From contig RPFO01000688.1 of the NCBI GenBank assembly GCA_009746045.1, forward strand, positions 1 to 33,341: a stretch of 33,341 bases of DNA, in the 5' to 3' direction. The notes beneath the pieces are model-generated. The model did not search any database and was not told the DNA's origin. It was given only the letters and a program-made list of their open reading frames with translations. Of the stretch, positions 1-9,994 are shown piece after piece (position 1 is the stretch's first letter; the number at the start of each line of letters is the position of its first letter). The position numbers and the translations under genes are program-made. The DNA comes from Mesostigma viride (lineage: Eukaryota; Streptophyta; Mesostigmatophyceae; Mesostigmatales; Mesostigmataceae).

Positions 1-81
1 CCTCCATATTACAGACAAACCAGGAGGCTGCCGGGGGTGAGCCCGTCACGTCTAGTGTAGCACATGTCCATGCCGAGTCTA

Positions 82-795
82 TCACGAAAAGTCCACGGGT
101 GGCGGCCCTGCGCGCGCGGCCGGGGCACGCCAGGTGAGGACATATCGCCCAGGCTGGGCGGGCTTGGTGCCAGCTAGTCTATCTGATGTAGCTACCTGAT
201 CTGTGCGGGCCAGGTGCCCGGCTAGGCCCAGGCGCCTGTGCCTAATAATGTGGGAAACATAGGGCAAATCAGCGTACAAATCCTCATTACGAATGTGCAA
301 ACCAAAGGGGATGTTAAGGGCCTTGCGCAGCATCTTGGTGACGGCGCCGTCGAGTCGTTGCTCCAGCTCCTGCAGCAGTGTCCACGTCTCGGCGCCGTAG
401 GTCAGGATCGTCAGAATGACGACCTTGAAGAGGTCACGCTTGACGATCCGGGGTAGGGCGGGGTTGCTCCACCAGCGGCGGTGGTCATGGAGGTGCGCCC
501 ACGCCATGCCGATCCGTGTCGTCATGTCGTCCTCGCAGTCGGGAAGCCAACTGCCGAGCAGCTTGAAGCGGCCTGAAGGAGGGTAGTTGACCTCGGCATC
601 GTCTAAGAGGCGGAGTGTGGGTGGGGGCCCTGCCATGCCGAGGGCCAGGGCCTCCGTTTTGGGGCTGATTTCTAGACCAACCGCCCGAGCCTCGAGCGCC
701 AGGCAGTCCAGCCAAAGTTGGGCAGACTCCGGCTTCTCGATGAGCGTGATGTCGTCGGCATAAATGGTTATAGCATGACAAAGGCTATCATTTAC
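82..795 (-). pseudogene. LINE-type reverse transcriptase, C-terminal fragment
   Basis: An open frame of 237 codons resembles the back half of a non-LTR retrotransposon RT. The catalytic YADD box (palm motif C, preceded by AITI) lies near its start at about 745-760. It is followed by the usual stretch containing GLEISPKTEAL, then FKLLGSW, then the thumb-like region ILTYGAETWTL and LDGAVTKMLRKALNI, and a C-terminal RRLGLAGHLAR typical of LINE ORF2 ends. Palm motifs A and B, the endonuclease and the N-terminus are missing: a TGA at 796-798 closes the frame just upstream. It is therefore a 5'-truncated copy, as is common for LINEs. The poly(A)/3' end would lie left of the window. Family recognition is good; the clade is not resolved. 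No intact autonomous element is present. Confidence 0.8.
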
Positions 796-798
796 TCA

Positions 799-1414
799 GT
801 GGGAAAGGTGAATTGACCATTGGAACAACCTACCTGACGCATGTGCCACCAAAGCATTGTGTCCCGCAAAATGCACACTGCCTCCTTTCTAACAAGCACG
901 AGCCACTTTCTTTAGGAGACAGGTGCCAGCTCGTCAGTGTCTGGGGGAATGATGATGCTGCTGCTTAGGAAGACCGCGTGAATTTCCTCGAACACAACTG
1001 TCTATAAAGCAAAAGAAATTTCAGAGAAGCATGGAAATAAAAGCATTACACCTTCCCGACAGGTTGTGGGCCGCGCGCTGCAGCAAGCCAGCCACGTCAC
1101 AGACGAACTTGCTAAACAACATCCAGGAATCTAGCGTTGCAGCGCCAGGACCCGCAACTTCATGGCTGCATCTGGCCGGAAAGAAGGCAAAAAGCTTACG
1201 CTCAACGAGCTAAGAAAGCAGGAAAACGCTAGATTAAGACGTTTAATACAAGAACGTACCATAACGGGCATTTATTCGTGCCCAGGCGCACAAGAAAGGC
1301 CACCCTTTCATGGAGAGGTCGGGCGCGCATCGCGCAGGCCTAATGTTATCTTACCGCAAAATGACGGGAAAGGTAAAGATAGCAGCGGGAATTTTTACGG
1401 CTTTAGAAACATCA
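799..1414. other. Intergenic stretch with one weak short ORF
   Basis: Nothing recognisable lies between the LINE fragment and the TTAA of the first piggyBac-like element. A plus-strand ORF from ATG 1162 to 1425 (87 codons) begins with a Lys/Arg/Glu-rich, helix-prone segment (KKLTLNELRKQENARLRRL) that could be a basic coiled coil. Its tail runs into the TTAA and terminal repeat of the neighbouring element. I cannot assign a function and it may be spurious. Confidence 0.3.
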
Positions 1415-1418
1415 TTAA

Positions 1419-1429
1419 CCCCTAAATGG
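1419..1429 (+). repeat. Left TIR of piggyBac-like element 1
   Basis: CCCCTAAATGG follows TTAA directly and is the exact reverse complement of 3111-3121. Confidence 0.65.
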
Positions 1430-3110
1430 TCTGGCTGCCGATTTTCCGCCTAAAACTGAGTTACAGCCGACACGTCGGCCCCTTCTCGGGGGACCAAATG
1501 CCGCGAAAACTATTGAGAATTAGGAAACGTTTAGCTGAGAAGATCGAAAGTTTATAATTTTCCTCACAGCATGGTACTAGGGTTTGCATACTTCTGACAA
1601 AGTTATAGAGGTGTTATGGCCGGTCAAAGTACAAGGGGTCAGGGTACTTTTTCACGTACAACGTGCATTCCGGAAAACGACGACCTGGCCATGGCGGCTT
1701 GCGCCCACGCATGGCATTTACGTTTTCGTTCGAATTTTCTGACCAAACTCAGTAAATTGATTTTATACGTCCTAAAGATGATACAGGCCAATTTTTGGTT
1801 CGCGGGAATGCCATTTGATAGGTGTCGGCAGCGTTCTTGCTGGAAAAAACTGCGATCAGGCCGGACGATAGAAACGTTGACAGCAATACCTTTCCGGCGT
1901 ATTTTAAAGGATATATTGGTTTCTTTGTACTTTTTATGATACATGGTAGTCGTAAACGTGCAAGGGTGGCCAGAAATCGCCGAATCCAGCGACCATGCTG
2001 CACAACTTTGGTGTTCCGAAATGCGCCATTTTGCGGCCACCGCCTGGGCCAAGGTAACGCCATCCATGCCTGGTAAAGCTTAATCATCGTTTTCCTATCG
2101 ATGTTTGACGTTTATATATACGTTCTAGCTTGTGTAGCACATTCTTTTTGCATTATTCATGCTCTTTCTTGACCCTGGCCTGGCCCCTTTCTAAAACACC
2201 CTTCTTAGATGCTTCCCTCAGTCAGTTGACCTGCCACAGGGTGATGGTGATAAGTTTTAGAGGCTGTATGGGTTTGAATACCGGCCTCCATATATGTTTG
2301 TTATACATTTCCCACACACATATTGCATGAGTGTGAGGCAGTTGGCTGGTCTCTGTGGCATCATCAAGCATGTAACCGGTGAGTAGAAGCTTCCCATTGT
2401 CAGCATGTGCCACCAGGTGTGCTGGCCATCACCTGGCAAGCTATAGCAGCTTAGGCCTAGTTTATCCTTGCTAGGGCAAGCTGAAATAGGCTTAAAATCA
2501 CTAGTTTGTTGGTGGCTGCCTCCTAGAATGCATGCCTTGCGTAGGGTATCCGTACCACGTTACCTACGTGCATGGACAAGGTGGCACCTGCACATAGGTG
2601 CCATGTAAGGGCAGTGTGATGATGCAGTTATGTTTCCCCATCATTGTGGAAGGGAAATGTATTGTGTGGCATGGTTGGGGGCCATATTAGTAGGTATTAG
2701 TAGGTAGTATGCCCACTCCTACCCCCTTGGTTGCTTTTTACCAACGGTACCCCTATGGGCTGTACTGGGTGTAACTGCTGGTATACCCACCCAAATGATG
2801 ACCCCAATGGCTCAAACTGTTCAGCAACTAATTGTTTATCATCCCTGAAGTGTTAGGTGCCTAGGTCTTATAACATAATTCAAAATGCACATTCTACCAA
2901 AAATGAAAACGCTCGTCTTGACCCCCCTGACTTTGACGGCAGTTATACATGGCCTACCCTGCATATATGTAAGGTTGCGATATACCAACCCGAAGGGCAA
3001 CTCATGGACATGCTTGGCCCCCAAGGACAGCCATTGGATATGGGTAGGTTGGATGGCATCTGGTTTGCAAAATTGTGAAGTTACAGCCGATGCATCGGCA
3101 GTATTTCTGC

Positions 3111-3121
3111 CCATTTAGGGG
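3111..3121 (-). repeat. Right TIR of piggyBac-like element 1
   Basis: CCATTTAGGGG precedes TTAA and mirrors 1419-1429. Confidence 0.65.
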
Positions 3122-3125
3122 TTAA

Positions 3126-3515
3126 ACTAGCTTCCCTTACGACCATCAAAACTGGCAACAATCGACAATCACACAGGCAGGCATCCATTATACTTTATTC
3201 ATCCCGACAGAAATTCAGGTCGGACCCCCCCTGCCGATGGTAAAGAAAAAAAGCCCGCGACATTATAGATCGCAACTATCCCACCATAAAGTAGAATCAG
3301 TAACTCATTTTCTCCAACAATCAAGCATTTTTTCTGCTTTCCGCGAGCCAGATTTGTCACGTTTCGTCTGAAAGCAGTCGCCATGGCCACTTCCGCAAGG
3401 GGTGCGCGCACCGTGCACCCACTTTTCACGGTACGGAGGGTACCGCGGAATTTTTTTGGCGCGGAAAATATTCGCCGCGCCGAGTCCCGAGATGGAGATA
3501 CCTGCCCTTAGGGGG
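3126..3515. other. Unannotated spacer
   Basis: No coding signal is convincing here. A 76-codon minus-strand ORF at 3199-3429 lacks any known motif. The segment ends in a GC-rich part (3455-3485) containing GGCGCGGAAAATATTCGCCGCGCC, an imperfect palindrome, just before the telomeric repeats. Confidence 0.4.
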
Positions 3516-3550
3516 TTTAGGGTTTAGGGTTTAGGGTTTAGGGTTTAGGG
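3516..3550 (+). repeat. Interstitial telomeric repeat (TTTAGGG)5
   Basis: Five perfect TTTAGGG units run in tandem, preceded by CCCTTAGGGGG. This is the Arabidopsis-type telomere unit found in plants and several algae. The G-rich strand is on the plus strand. Degenerate units recur at 3684-3710 and 3884-3895, so this is a scattered internal tract and not a chromosome end. Confidence 0.9.
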
Positions 3551-3617
3551 TTTTTCCTTTTATACCTTTTAGGCTAGGAAGGATGACATCAGCAATGACC
3601 ACTAGGAGCTCAGAAGT

Positions 3618-3683
3618 GGTAAAAACTACCACTTTTACCACTTTTTATCACATTTTATCACTTTTTATCACTTTTTATCACTG
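3618..3683 (+). repeat. A/T-rich minisatellite (TACCACTTT / TATCACTTTT)
   Basis: About six tandem degenerate units alternate between TTTTACCAC and TTTTTATCAC, sandwiched between two telomeric-repeat clusters. A related ACCACTTT-type array is found at 12385-12484. Confidence 0.8.
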
Positions 3684-3710
3684 TTTAGGGTTTAGGGGTT
3701 AGGGGTTAGG
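3684..3710 (+). repeat. Second, degenerate telomeric repeat cluster
   Basis: It contains TTTAGGG, TTTAGGGG and TTAGGGG in tandem, that is, the plant-type unit with one-base length variants. Confidence 0.8.
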
Positions 3711-3891
3711 CCACAGCTCCGGGTTCAGACCGAGGACCTTCAGCTTGCCACGAAGTGACCCGCTCGCCATAGCCTTCCCTGCATTTAGTACAAACAGAAA
3801 AAAAAACCAAAATTACATCTGCTTTCCATGTGAACAGATAGGCCACAGTCAATGTATGCAAGCAACAATCACAATCAAAGGATTTTAGGGT

Positions 3892-5405
3892 TTAGCAATT
3901 ACCGCTTGTGCAATGAATGACCCGCTTGAAGTTGTTGGGACACAGATGGAACTCGTCAATAAAATGTCGGATCTTCAGGTGAACCCAGTACGGTAACTTG
4001 AGAAACGGCTCGGGCTGCTTTTTTAGAGTAGCACAGTACTTCAGGTAGCCAGCATGGTCCATCTCCTGAACAACAGGAGCGTGAGCCGGCCGGCGGGGGT
4101 CACCCTCGGGAAACATGCGGTCATTGCCAAGGAGAACGATACGGCCATTTGAGATAAAAACCCCACGCCACTGATCACCATGTAGGACGCATCGATAGTA
4201 CCCTGCATCTGGAATGTGTAGTGACTTGGAGTATGCCGGGTAGTCGTGAATTATGCCAGCAAGAATGGACCTCACAAATGTCGTAGTGTAAACACCGGCC
4301 ACGTCCAGCGTCACATCACAAATGCAATACCCCTTCCAGAATACCAGGAAGACCTCAGCGATCAAGTCTTATAAAATGCTCATGTTTTTCGGCGCCTTCC
4401 CCTTCATGCATAGCACCAACAAGAAGCACCATCGGGCAAAAACGCCCATTGACCATGACCCACTCGGGCAAGTTCACGCAGGATACAAAGGCTGGCCAAC
4501 TGCTGTGAGTATCCATAAAACTCCTTGGACATACACCATCAAAATTCAAAAGGAAGATGGTGTTCCGCGGCTGGCTGCGAAAGTCCCAGTTGTTCTTGTT
4601 GATGTGCTGAATCATTGGCACGGCTGTCTGCACGAACAGGTCCATGCACAAGAAACACCAGACGTAAAAAGAAAGCTATCCATCAGAGTAGTACAAACAA
4701 AAGATACGCGCCAGAGGAAAAATCTTGAACTTGATACTTTGGCACACATTGCATAACAGAAGGCGTAGAAACAAGTGCAAACCTGCCTTTCAAGCCTTCC
4801 ACAACGCGCGTGGATGAGTCTGGCTCCCTGTTTTCATGGTTCGCAGCGTACTGAAGGGCTTCCGCCCTGTCCGGGACTCGGAACCAGGCCCTAATCCGAT
4901 CCATCAGGGGGAAGTGCCTAACCTGGCGATGCGCTTTCCGCGAGTTGACGATGTCACCGTTTCTGTCCGTGTAAGTCTCGTAGCGCGACAGCTTGCAAAG
5001 AGGGCAGATCTTAGTGGTCTTGTCCTTGTACAAGAAACCCTCGCATGGGCAGGCATCGTACACCCTGTACCCCAAGCCCAAGCCTTTGATCACTTTCCGT
5101 GCCTTCGAGATACTGTCGGGCAGAGTGTTGCCCGCGGGGAGAACGTTTCCCAACAGCTCAAAGAGCTCATCTGCAAAGGTCTGAGGGCATGAGTTTTCCC
5201 CCATTAGAGTCAGCAGTTGCAATGTAAACATCAACGCCTTGCTCGAAGAGCCTGGGTACAATGGCGTATCGTCCTTGACTCTCGCCACTGCTTCGTCATA
5301 ATTTTTAGCAAACAGGCGTGCTGCATCCTCTCCACTGCCCGACCCGTCGTCAGGTTCCTCGCACATAAATTCGTCGACTGTCTGTCCTTGACGCATTTCA
5401 AACAA
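3892..5405 (-). pseudogene. CACTA (En/Spm) transposase Tnp2-like remnant
   Basis: Three collinear minus-strand blocks match the Tnp2/Transposase_21 family of CACTA transposons. Block 1 (5405-~4780; first ATG at 5396) has LLGNVLPAGNTLPDS, then KVIKGLGLGYRVYDACP, a CPCEGFLYK...CPLCKLSRY zinc-binding pair, and VRHFPLMDRIRAWF. Block 2 (~4651-4355) has LLNFDGVCPR...SSWPAFVSCVNLPEWV, matching the family's DGFNPF region that carries the first catalytic Asp. Block 3 (4365-3892) has LVFWKG, then GIIHDYPAYS and LGNDRMFPEGDPRR. Blocks 1 and 2 are separated by a probable intron (roughly 4780-4630, exact sites unresolved). Blocks 2 and 3 abut but are one base out of frame at about 4363-4367, too close for an intron, so a frameshift mutation is likely. 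The C-terminal half is missing: the frame ends at 3892, beside a telomeric-repeat cluster. Confidence 0.85.
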
Positions 5406-5542
5406 TCTCTAGATGGAGGGCCGCCATCGACCGTTGATGGTCAATGCCGGCGGCCCCTCCGTGGCTAACCAGTTGCCATCGGGCGCACAAATCGAGCCAC
5501 GCTGCATGGGACGCCTGCGGCAGTGAGACCACTGTCCGCTCA

Positions 5543-5671
5543 CTAATCGACAGTGAGCATGAAATCCGGCTCTGTCCACATTTCCAGGAACACATCCACC
5601 AGAATTTCGCGATAAAACTGAGGAAGCCTGGAGGATGACCAATGCAACTGGACCATGTAGGTCTCCATTGC
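5543..5671 (-). CDS. Coding-like terminal exon, unknown protein
   Basis: A 41-codon frame (ATG at 5668, stop TAG 5543-5545) reads as a plausible protein end, rich in aromatic and acidic residues (QFYREILVDVFLEMW). It is preceded on its strand by a pyrimidine-rich tract ending in AG (about 5672-5695), which looks like a 3' splice site. Upstream on the same strand, 5700-5955 has an open frame containing DTGLEPISYIDTHASWPNFW that could be an earlier exon. I do not recognise the family. It is not clearly part of the CACTA transposase and may be a host gene fragment. Confidence 0.3.
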   Translation of the reverse strand, partial: AMETYMVQLHWSSSRLPQFYREILVDVFLEMWTEPDFMLTVD

Positions 5672-7472
5672 TCAATTAAGGAAGGGAAAGGAGATATCCA
5701 GAAATTTGGCCAGCTAGCATGTGTGTCGATGTAACTGATCGGCTCGAGTCCGGTATCCATGGGTGGGTAGCAAAAGCCGACCGCCATCTTTCTGGTGCCT
5801 GCCTGCGTGCCACCCGCCACCGTGATAGCCGCGAAGTCGCCCGTTGCAAGTTTGAGTCTGCTCGCCAACGCTTTCGATGTCGTCGATCCCTTTTGATCGA
5901 ACGGACATTTTCTCAGGGCTGCCATTTGCCCCACAAACCTGGGCCAGTCATTCAAATGGTAGATATAACGGTCAGTGTACGGTGGTATTGGTCAGTCACG
6001 GGCTCATTGGTAGAAGTCTACTGAAACGGTACAGCCTTAGCTCCTGCTGAGGCCTCTGTACATGTACCGAGCAGTACGGAGTTTAGCCGATCCGCACGCA
6101 GCCGCGCGGGGCGTGCGGGCCGGCCGTTTGTGTAGCTGCCGTTGGTGGCTTTTGGCGAAAGACTCGGATTTCTTTGAAAAGAGTTTCTCGAAGTGAGGCG
6201 GGGAATAAGGCCGCTCACGGGAGCCGCCTGGATGGTCGGCTGAACCGGGCGGGTTTGGCAGATGTAACCGGATTTGGCTAATGGCTGGCGACCTGGAATT
6301 GTTAGTAGGGGCAGTGGCCCTATTGTGCTACAATCTCGAAACAATCTTATGCTTAAAGTTTGACAGGGCCGGGTTTGTTGAACCGGTTTGTTGAATGATA
6401 ATTAGAACCTTTCGGAAAGGGTATTTGATTGGTTGTTGTTTTTGTGGTACGGTAGGTGTCGCTACATTCTCAGGTTGGCGTGTTAAGTTAAGCTCGGTTG
6501 CTGATGTCAGCCCCGTGCTAGGGCAGTTTGACTACTTTGGCGGCGTAGTGACATTGTTGTGGTCTTTTTTCTTGTAAACGTTGGCTGAGCGCCGACGGCT
6601 GAGGCTATGGCGGTACAAGAAGTGCCTCACCAGCCTTGCGCTCAGCATGGGTGCGGGGCTAAAATTTGTTAACCAAATTTCCGGCATCCATGATCCCTGG
6701 CTGCTTAAGGCGGTTGGGATTCATGGCTGCCACTGGCCCGGAATTAATGTCCGGGTGATCGGGGTTTAAATGCGAAGCGGGGGCTGATGCATTATTTAAT
6801 GGCTGGTTTGTTTGAAAGAAACGGCCAGCTGGCCGGGTTGGGCAAGGGCTAGCTTGCTTGATGGTTCTGTACCTGGGGATGCTTGCGCCTCGGGTTGGGC
6901 TGTCGGCAGGCTGGCCTGCCTTTGAGTTGTCTCGTACCTGGAAATGCTTGCATTCCGGGTTGGGCTTGGCTTGAGGGCCGCCGCGGCTCGGGGGGTAAAA
7001 AATTTAAGTCACCGTTGTGGGACACGGAGCCTCGGCGCAGGAGGCAAGGGCTGAAAACCAACTTGATTTCGTAATCAGTGGTATTTCCACTTTTTTGTAC
7101 GGAAGGAGTGTTTATGTGCTCGGCACTAGGTTGGTTGCTCTTCAAAAAAGTTGTAAACTGGGCGTCGGCTGGAATCAGCGGCGCCAGTCAGCAGCTTTTG
7201 CTTTGACTTTGTGTTCCGCGACAGCACCCCTTAGCGGACCAGAGAAGAGGTCGGCAACGAGGTCAGCGGGGGCCCCCGAGTGGGGTCAAAAATGCGAGCT
7301 GTGTCGATTGACAGTGCATGAATTTTTGTGCATTCACAGTCGCTGGGAATTAAATCTGTTTTCTGGCAACGGAGAGCGCCCATCGCGACAGGACAGCTTT
7401 TGACGGGAAAGGAAATGGTGCTTCTTTAGCGGACCGGAGGGCCAGGAAGGGGAGGTTGGGTAATCGCGAGCC

Positions 7473-7502
7473 ATGCCTAAGGAGTTCTTAATAGCGGTTC
7501 TG
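7473..7502 (+). pseudogene. Duplicated, broken start of the 8048 gene
   Basis: ATG at 7473 begins MPKEFL, as at 8048, but a 51-bp segment at 7492-7542 interrupts it after the TTAA at 7488-7491. The inserted segment is in frame but brings a TAA within five codons. After the second TTAA (7539-7542) the sequence continues as in the 8048 copy until the duplication junction. Confidence 0.7.
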
Positions 7503-7542
7503 TAACCGCTACCTGTCTGTATGCATCTACTTATTGTTTTAA
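7492..7542. other. 51-bp TTAA-flanked insertion (or excision site)
   Basis: It is present in the left duplicate and absent from the right one, where a single TTAA remains. Inside is a hairpin, AGCGGTT-ctgt-AACCGCT (7493-7510). It lacks the CCC-type ends of the piggyBac-like elements elsewhere in the window. Confidence 0.6.
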
Positions 7543-7583
7543 CAAAGATGCTGGTGACTATGGTGAGCAAACGGGTGTATGAA

Positions 7584-8107
7584 TCGGATTTCTTTGAAAA
7601 GAGTTTCTCGAAGTGAGGCGGGGAATAAGGCCGCTCACGGGAGCCGCCTGGATGGTCGGCTGAACCGGGCGGGTTTGGCAGATGTAACCGGATTTGGCTA
7701 ATGGCTGGCGACCTGGAATTGTTAGTAGGGGCAGTGGCCCTATTGTGCTACAATCTCGAAACAATCTTATGCTTAAAGTTTGACAGGGCCGGGTTTGTTG
7801 AACCGGTTTGTTGAATGATAATTAGAACCTTTCGGAAAGGGTATTTGATTGGTTGTTGTTTTTGTGGTACGGTAGGTGTCGCTACATTCTCAGGTTGGCG
7901 TGTTAAGTTAAGCTCGGTTGCTGATGTCAGCCCCGTGCTAGGGCAGTTTGACTACTTTGGCGGCGTAGTGACATTGTTGTGGTCTTTTTTCTTGTCCCAC
8001 CCACCCACCCTCTTTGGTGGCCTGGTCTGCGCGGGTAATCGCGAGCCATGCCTAAGGAGTTCTTAACAAAGATGCTGGTGACTATGGTGAGCAAACGGGT
8101 GTATGAA
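7584..8107 (+). repeat. Tandem duplication, second (shortened) copy
   Basis: It carries the 412 bp identical to 6164-6575, then 37 bp of low-complexity sequence rich in CCCACC in place of the ~890 bp of the first copy. It then continues with the shared stretch leading into the gene start (8034-8107). It therefore supplies the immediate upstream region of the intact first exon. Confidence 0.85.
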
Positions 8108-8178
8108 GTTCAAAAATTTATGGCGTGGGATGCTTCCAGGTTCGTCGATCTGCTGAATCCAACGGCGGACAGAGGCAG

Positions 8179-8332
8179 GTGCAGTGCGTCATGTATACGT
8201 TGGCACCGTCTCCGTTTGCAAAACGGGGAGATTCCGGGCTTTGCCAGCCTTGGTCATCTGCATGGTGGTGTGCGACCGAACGTTGTAAATGCCGAGAAAG
8301 GTAGCAGTGCTCCGACCAGCTCACGTGTGCAG
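8179..8332 (+). other. Predicted intron 1 of the 8048 gene
   Basis: GT at 8179 and AG at 8332. Exon 1 ends with two bases of a Ser codon that is completed by T8333, keeping both flanking coding-like frames continuous. Confidence 0.6.
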
Positions 8333-8824
8333 TGACGAGGAGTGGGAGCGATTTGATGCAAAAGCGACCGAAGACGAAACGCCGAAACAAAACGTTGGTC
8401 CCACGGAATATGAAAAGACCTTAAGAGTGCAAATAACGACCTTTGGCCGTGCATACCTGGTTGAAGGGTATGTCCTCAAGGAACAGGATGGCAAGATGGT
8501 GGAGGCGCTGATTAACCGGGTAAAGAAGAGCTGCAGTAACTTTCTAGAAACAGCTGTGGGTGACGACAACCGTGCCGAGCTAGATAAGTATGAGGCATCA
8601 TGCTGGGTGCTAGATCCCACGACTGGTGAGCTCACCCCCAGAAGCCCAAGGGCTCCAAACCGAAAGCTTTAAACGTTGACGAATTTGTAAGGAAGGAGCT
8701 GAGCCGGTGGCTGAGCGACGCGAGCTCCAAAAAGCGGCAGAGTGCTGGCGCCGAGGACGAGGATGATGACGGCGACCTGAAGGAAAATCGACAAGCGCTG
8801 GGCGACGTGACGAACATGCCAAAA

Positions 8825-8943
8825 GTAATAACGCTATCTTTAGCAACAGGAGTCTGCAAGCTTCTTGGTTTTTTCTTTCATCGCGGGTCTGCGACTTCCC
8901 GAATGTTAACGTCTTTATTCCATGCCCCGCCCTCTGCTTGCAG
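8825..8943 (+). other. Predicted intron 2 of the 8048 gene
   Basis: GTAATA donor, pyrimidine-rich tract and TTGCAG acceptor. The join is codon to codon, linking ..NMPK to AIPAAKP in frame. Confidence 0.7.
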
Positions 8944-9156
8944 GCAATTCCTGCTGCCAAGCCGGCGGCCAAGCCGGAGGTCAAGCCGGAGGTCAAGCCG
9001 GAGGCCAAGCCTGTGCAGCATGCCACAGGCTGCCGAGCAGATGAAATTCGGAGACTCAGAGCTCGGCTCCAAGCCCTTGAGGAGGAATTAGGGCACGAAG
9101 TCGCAGGGTCCGCGCCTCCACCTGTGCAGGCATCGGGTGTGAGGCCGCCGCCTCCG

Positions 9157-9288
9157 GTGGCCAAGAAGGTTGTACCGCCGCCCCCTCCCGTTGGCAAGCA
9201 GCCTGTCATGCCGCCCCCTCCGGTGGCCAAGAAGGTTGTACCGCCGCCCCCTCCCGTTGGCAAGCAGCCTGTCATGCCGCCCCCTCCG
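9157..9288 (+). repeat. 66-bp coding repeat, two identical copies
   Basis: 9157-9222 and 9223-9288 are the same 66 bp. Each encodes 22 residues with two proline runs. Shorter, diverged Pro-rich units follow to about 9370. Confidence 0.9.
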
Positions 9289-9994
9289 GTGCCCAACAAC
9301 GCTGTGCAGCCGCCCCCTCCGGTGCCCAACAACACCGTGGAGCCGCCCACTCCGGTGCCCAAGCTGGCCGACCTGCCAATGCCGGATGGTCTCCCACCTG
9401 CTCGTGTGCCTGCCATCGGGCCAGATGTATTCGAGCCCATCACGTCGCGCCCCGCCATCAACAAGCCGGCCGCCAGCAAGAAGCCGGCCGCCAGCAAGAA
9501 GCCGGCTGCAAAGCGAAAGCTTCCTAGTGGTCCCGTGGACTTGGGGCTTGCGCACTATCTGAGCACCTTACTGCCAACCGCGGTGGTTCAAGAGCGACCG
9601 GGCCCTGGTGGTTTCGGAGAAGCACTGCACGGGGCCTTCGTGGCACAAAGGTACAAGTACGAGCGCGATGGGGCGCGGCCGGCTGCGTATGTTTGGGAAC
9701 CTGGTAAAGTGGTGGAGGTGAAGGCGAAGCTCAAGAGCCCTTACGGCACGCGGTTTGTGGAGCGCGATGGGGGCTCGCAAATGTTGTTTGTTGACTTCGC
9801 CACGATGCATTATGGTGACGCCGAGGGCAACGAGAATGCGTGGGTCTTGCTGGGCAAGTTACGTGACTGACGACGACCTGAGAAGCGCACGTGCGAAATT
9901 GAAGGAGAATTGGGGGCCAGCAGAGGAGGAGGAGGAGGTGTCGGATGAGTATGTACTGGCCAAGCGGGCGCGGCAGCCACCCAAGGAGATTAGG

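Larger units (their letters stand above)
1415..3125. mobile_element. piggyBac-like non-autonomous DNA element 1
   Basis: The segment is bounded by TTAA on both sides (1415-1418 and 3122-3125). It has perfect 11-bp terminal inverted repeats, CCCCTAAATGG at 1419-1429 and CCATTTAGGGG at 3111-3121. Termini starting CCC next to a duplicated TTAA are the hallmark of the piggyBac superfamily. Near each end is a short palindrome preceded by the same AGTTACAGCCGA motif: GCCGA-cacg-TCGGC at 1466-1479 and the perfect GCCGATGCATCGGC at 3086-3099. Internal ORFs (for example 1639-2067 minus, 142 codons) show no transposase signature I can recognise, so it looks non-autonomous or decayed. Seen: TTAA, TIRs, subterminal palindromes. 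Inferred: superfamily. Confidence 0.65.
6164..7583 (+). repeat. Tandem duplication, first copy (1,420 bp)
   Basis: Bases 6164-6575 recur identically at 7584-7995, exactly 1,420 bp away. The left copy also ends with a duplicate of the first 60 or so bases of the downstream gene (start codon at 7473, matching 8048). After 6575 this copy carries about 890 bp absent from the second copy. That stretch holds no convincing gene, only a doubled GTACCTGG..ATGCTTGC motif near 6870 and 6935. The second-copy boundary follows directly at 7583/7584, as expected of a tandem duplication. Confidence 0.85.

Noticed and set aside
1639-2067. Transposase ORF inside piggyBac-like element 1
   Set aside because: No DDD motif spacing or Cys-rich C-terminus recognisable; a comparable ORF exists on the other strand.
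3516-3550. Chromosome end (telomere)
   Set aside because: Only five perfect repeats, with unique and transposon sequence on both sides.
6164-7995. The 412-bp direct repeats as LTRs of a 1.8-kb element
   Set aside because: No TG..CA or other inverted ends, no target-site duplication, and the repeat continues into a gene start; tandem duplication fits all the data.
8610-9555. 295- and 155-codon minus-strand ORFs opposite the spliced gene
   Set aside because: Glycine/threonine-rich shadows of the proline-rich plus-strand exon; the introns and motifs support the plus strand.
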